Shown here one piece after another: positions 5,885 through 6,672 of a stretch of 6,672 nucleotides of DNA. Source of the DNA: Sedimentisphaerales bacterium (GTDB lineage: Bacteria > Planctomycetota > Phycisphaerae > Sedimentisphaerales > SM23-30). The stretch's first letter is position 1. Each line of letters opens with the position of its first letter. The translations under genes and the position numbers were made by a program. The stretch covers positions 1 through 6,672 of the forward strand of contig DAOVXR010000097.1 of assembly GCA_030636065.1 (NCBI GenBank). The letters run 5' to 3'. The notes under the pieces were generated by a model. It worked only from the letters and a program-made list of their open reading frames with translations, searched no databases and had not been told where the DNA came from.

Positions 5885-6256
5885 ATGACATCGGGACATG
5901 AGCGACGGGAGAGAGAGAGAATTCGTTTTTCCTGGCCATTTTGGTTTGCTTATGAGGGTTACGGTGAATTTAATCGCGGACAAATAATCGAGTTGAACGG
6001 CAGTCATGTTAGCTTTACCACGGAGAAACATCTCTGTCCCGCCGTCGGGTGTAATCTTATGGTCCGATTTAGTTATCCCTTGAATCAGCGGGACTTATTT
6101 GAAATGGACAGCTATGCCAACTGGGCCGAGGTTGTTCGCGTTGATTCTGACAGATCGCATTCTCAACGTGTAACAATGCGACTGCATCGACCAATAACTC
6201 TCGATCAGCCACAACCACAGCCAAAGCAGGAAAAACAACTGGCGCAAACCGCGTAA
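5885..6256 (+). CDS. PilZ-like domain protein (putative c-di-GMP receptor, degenerate motif)
   Basis: 123 residues from ATG 5885, chosen because of the strong Shine-Dalgarno just upstream; an in-frame ATG at 5837 would give 139 residues. The N-terminus ERRERERIRFSW carries overlapping RxxxR patterns (R8-R12, R10-R14), as expected for the first half of a PilZ c-di-GMP motif. The strand GQIIELNGSHVSF (32-44) then lies where PilZ has (D/N)xSxxG; here it is N38-x-S40-x-x-S43, so the Gly is replaced by Ser. Beta strands continue with VGCNLMVRFSYP and WAEVVRVDS, ending at RVTMRLHRPI. The tail is a Q/P/K-rich disordered segment (QPQPQPKQEK). There are no membrane or catalytic parts, so it would be a small stand-alone adaptor. 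Ligand binding is uncertain given the altered motif. It is followed by a terminator and appears to be a single-gene unit. Confidence 0.8.
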   Translation: MTSGHERRERERIRFSWPFWFAYEGYGEFNRGQIIELNGSHVSFTTEKHLCPAVGCNLMVRFSYPLNQRDLFEMDSYANWAEVVRVDSDRSHSQRVTMRLHRPITLDQPQPQPKQEKQLAQTA

Positions 6257-6295
6257 GAACCTATACCCAATCGATATAGTTTACCTTCTTTTTTT

Positions 6296-6323
6296 AGCCC
6301 CCGACTTTATGTCGGGGGTTTCT
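6296..6323 (+). terminator. Rho-independent-type hairpin after the PilZ-like gene
   Basis: The perfect 8-bp stem CCCCCGAC (6298-6305) / GTCGGGGG (6311-6318) with loop TTTAT can be extended by a G-T and an A-T pair, followed by TTTC. It lies 40 bases after the stop. The T-run is short on the + strand, while seven T precede the stem, so in the minus direction the stem would be followed by A residues; it therefore fits the PilZ-like gene rather than the converging minus-strand gene. Confidence 0.7.
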
Positions 6324-6392
6324 CACCAACTCACCCACTCTCTTCACTTTTCACACTTTTTACATCTTTCCCACCTTCTCTCTTTCTCACCA

Positions 6393-6420
6393 CTCTTCTA
6401 CTCTTCTACTCTTCTACTCT
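6393..6420. repeat. Octamer tandem repeat CTCTTCTA, 3.5 units
   Basis: CTCTTCTA is repeated exactly three times (6393-6400, 6401-6408, 6409-6416), followed by a half unit CTCT. It is the end of a C/T-rich tract from about 6320 in which looser 8-base-phased units (such as CTTTTCAC or CTCTTTCT) can be traced. On the minus strand it reads TAGAAGAG and includes the stop codon of the converging gene. Confidence 0.75.
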
Positions 6421-6672
6421 CTCAAGACTGTCACATGGAAGTCATCCTGATGATAATCGGATTGCAGAGACTGATTGCCGACACGCAGATTACCCAAAGA
6501 ATCTCTGGCAATCAGGCCGAAGGGTAACGCCTGATTATCGAAGGCAACTCGTGAGATAGTTACTGAGCCGATAGAGCCGCTTGTGGAGCTTGCTATTCCA
6601 TTGACAAAGCTGCCGTCATCGCCGCGAGCGACCCCAACCGCGATATTACTGGCCGAGAACGTACCTCTGACA
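6414..6672 (-). CDS. C-terminal end of a repetitive, probably exported beta-rich protein (partial)
   Basis: On the minus strand one frame is open from the right edge to a TAG (complement of 6414-6416), giving the last 85 residues; the gene starts outside the window. The segment reads with Gly/Ser-rich short strands: GTFSASNIAVGVARGDDGSF, then SGSIGSVTISRVAFDN, then PFGLIARDSLGNLRVG, and ends with DDFHVTVLRE. A pattern of 'NIavGV-gDG-f', 'GSIGsV', 'GliA-d-lGnlrVG' is reminiscent of parallel-beta-helix-like repetitive surface or secreted proteins of Planctomycetota; that match is from memory and the family name is not certain. Composition is about 50% GC, unlike the pyrimidine tract right after its stop. 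There is no membrane anchor in the visible part. It converges on the PilZ-like gene. Confidence 0.75.
   Translation of the reverse strand, partial: VRGTFSASNIAVGVARGDDGSFVNGIASSTSGSIGSVTISRVAFDNQALPFGLIARDSLGNLRVGNQSLQSDYHQDDFHVTVLRE

Noticed and set aside
6309..6527. Plus-strand ORF of 72 codons starting in the terminator loop
   Set aside because: It starts within the hairpin, translates a C/T repeat tract into Ser/His/Leu-rich sequence, and runs opposite the better supported minus-strand gene.

Overview
The window most likely comes from a Planctomycetota-type genome (possibly Phycisphaerae-like), probably from an environmental lineage. This is an inference from style: moderate GC, GTG starts, weak or absent Shine-Dalgarno sites on several genes, an HDOD and a PilZ-like regulator, short-period (7- and 8-base) repeats between genes, and a GSIGSV-type repetitive protein on the minus strand. 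No rRNA, tRNA, CRISPR array or transposase was seen.

Layout. Positions 1-351 hold the 3' half of a CMP-sialic acid (CMP-nonulosonate) synthetase gene, neuA. A pair of REP-like hairpins follows at 370-442. Next comes an AT-richer stretch (about 480-1015) with a small four-cysteine protein of unknown function (482-835) and a 17-codon mini-ORF (893-946). Positions 1016-4679 carry a tight + strand block: a B12-binding-type radical SAM protein, neuB (nonulosonate synthase) overlapping its end, and neuC (hydrolysing UDP-GlcNAc 2-epimerase) 6 bases later. An HDOD regulator starts 24 bases after neuC (4704-5552). Positions 5553-5884 are non-coding, pyrimidine-rich and contain heptamer tandem repeats. 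A PilZ-like protein follows (5885-6256) with a hairpin terminator. Converging from the right edge is the C-terminal end of a minus-strand repetitive, probably secreted or surface protein, whose stop codon lies at the edge of an octamer tandem repeat.

How the genes fit together. NeuC would make ManNAc (or a related N-acyl mannosamine) from a UDP-sugar, NeuB would condense it with phosphoenolpyruvate, and NeuA would activate the product with CTP for transfer to a surface glycan. The radical SAM protein inside the block, and an unusual Asn where NeuB-family enzymes usually have Glu, suggest that the product may be a modified or non-standard nonulosonic acid. That is the most interesting lead here. 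The HDOD and PilZ-like genes look like signalling neighbours; a direct tie to sugar synthesis is not shown.
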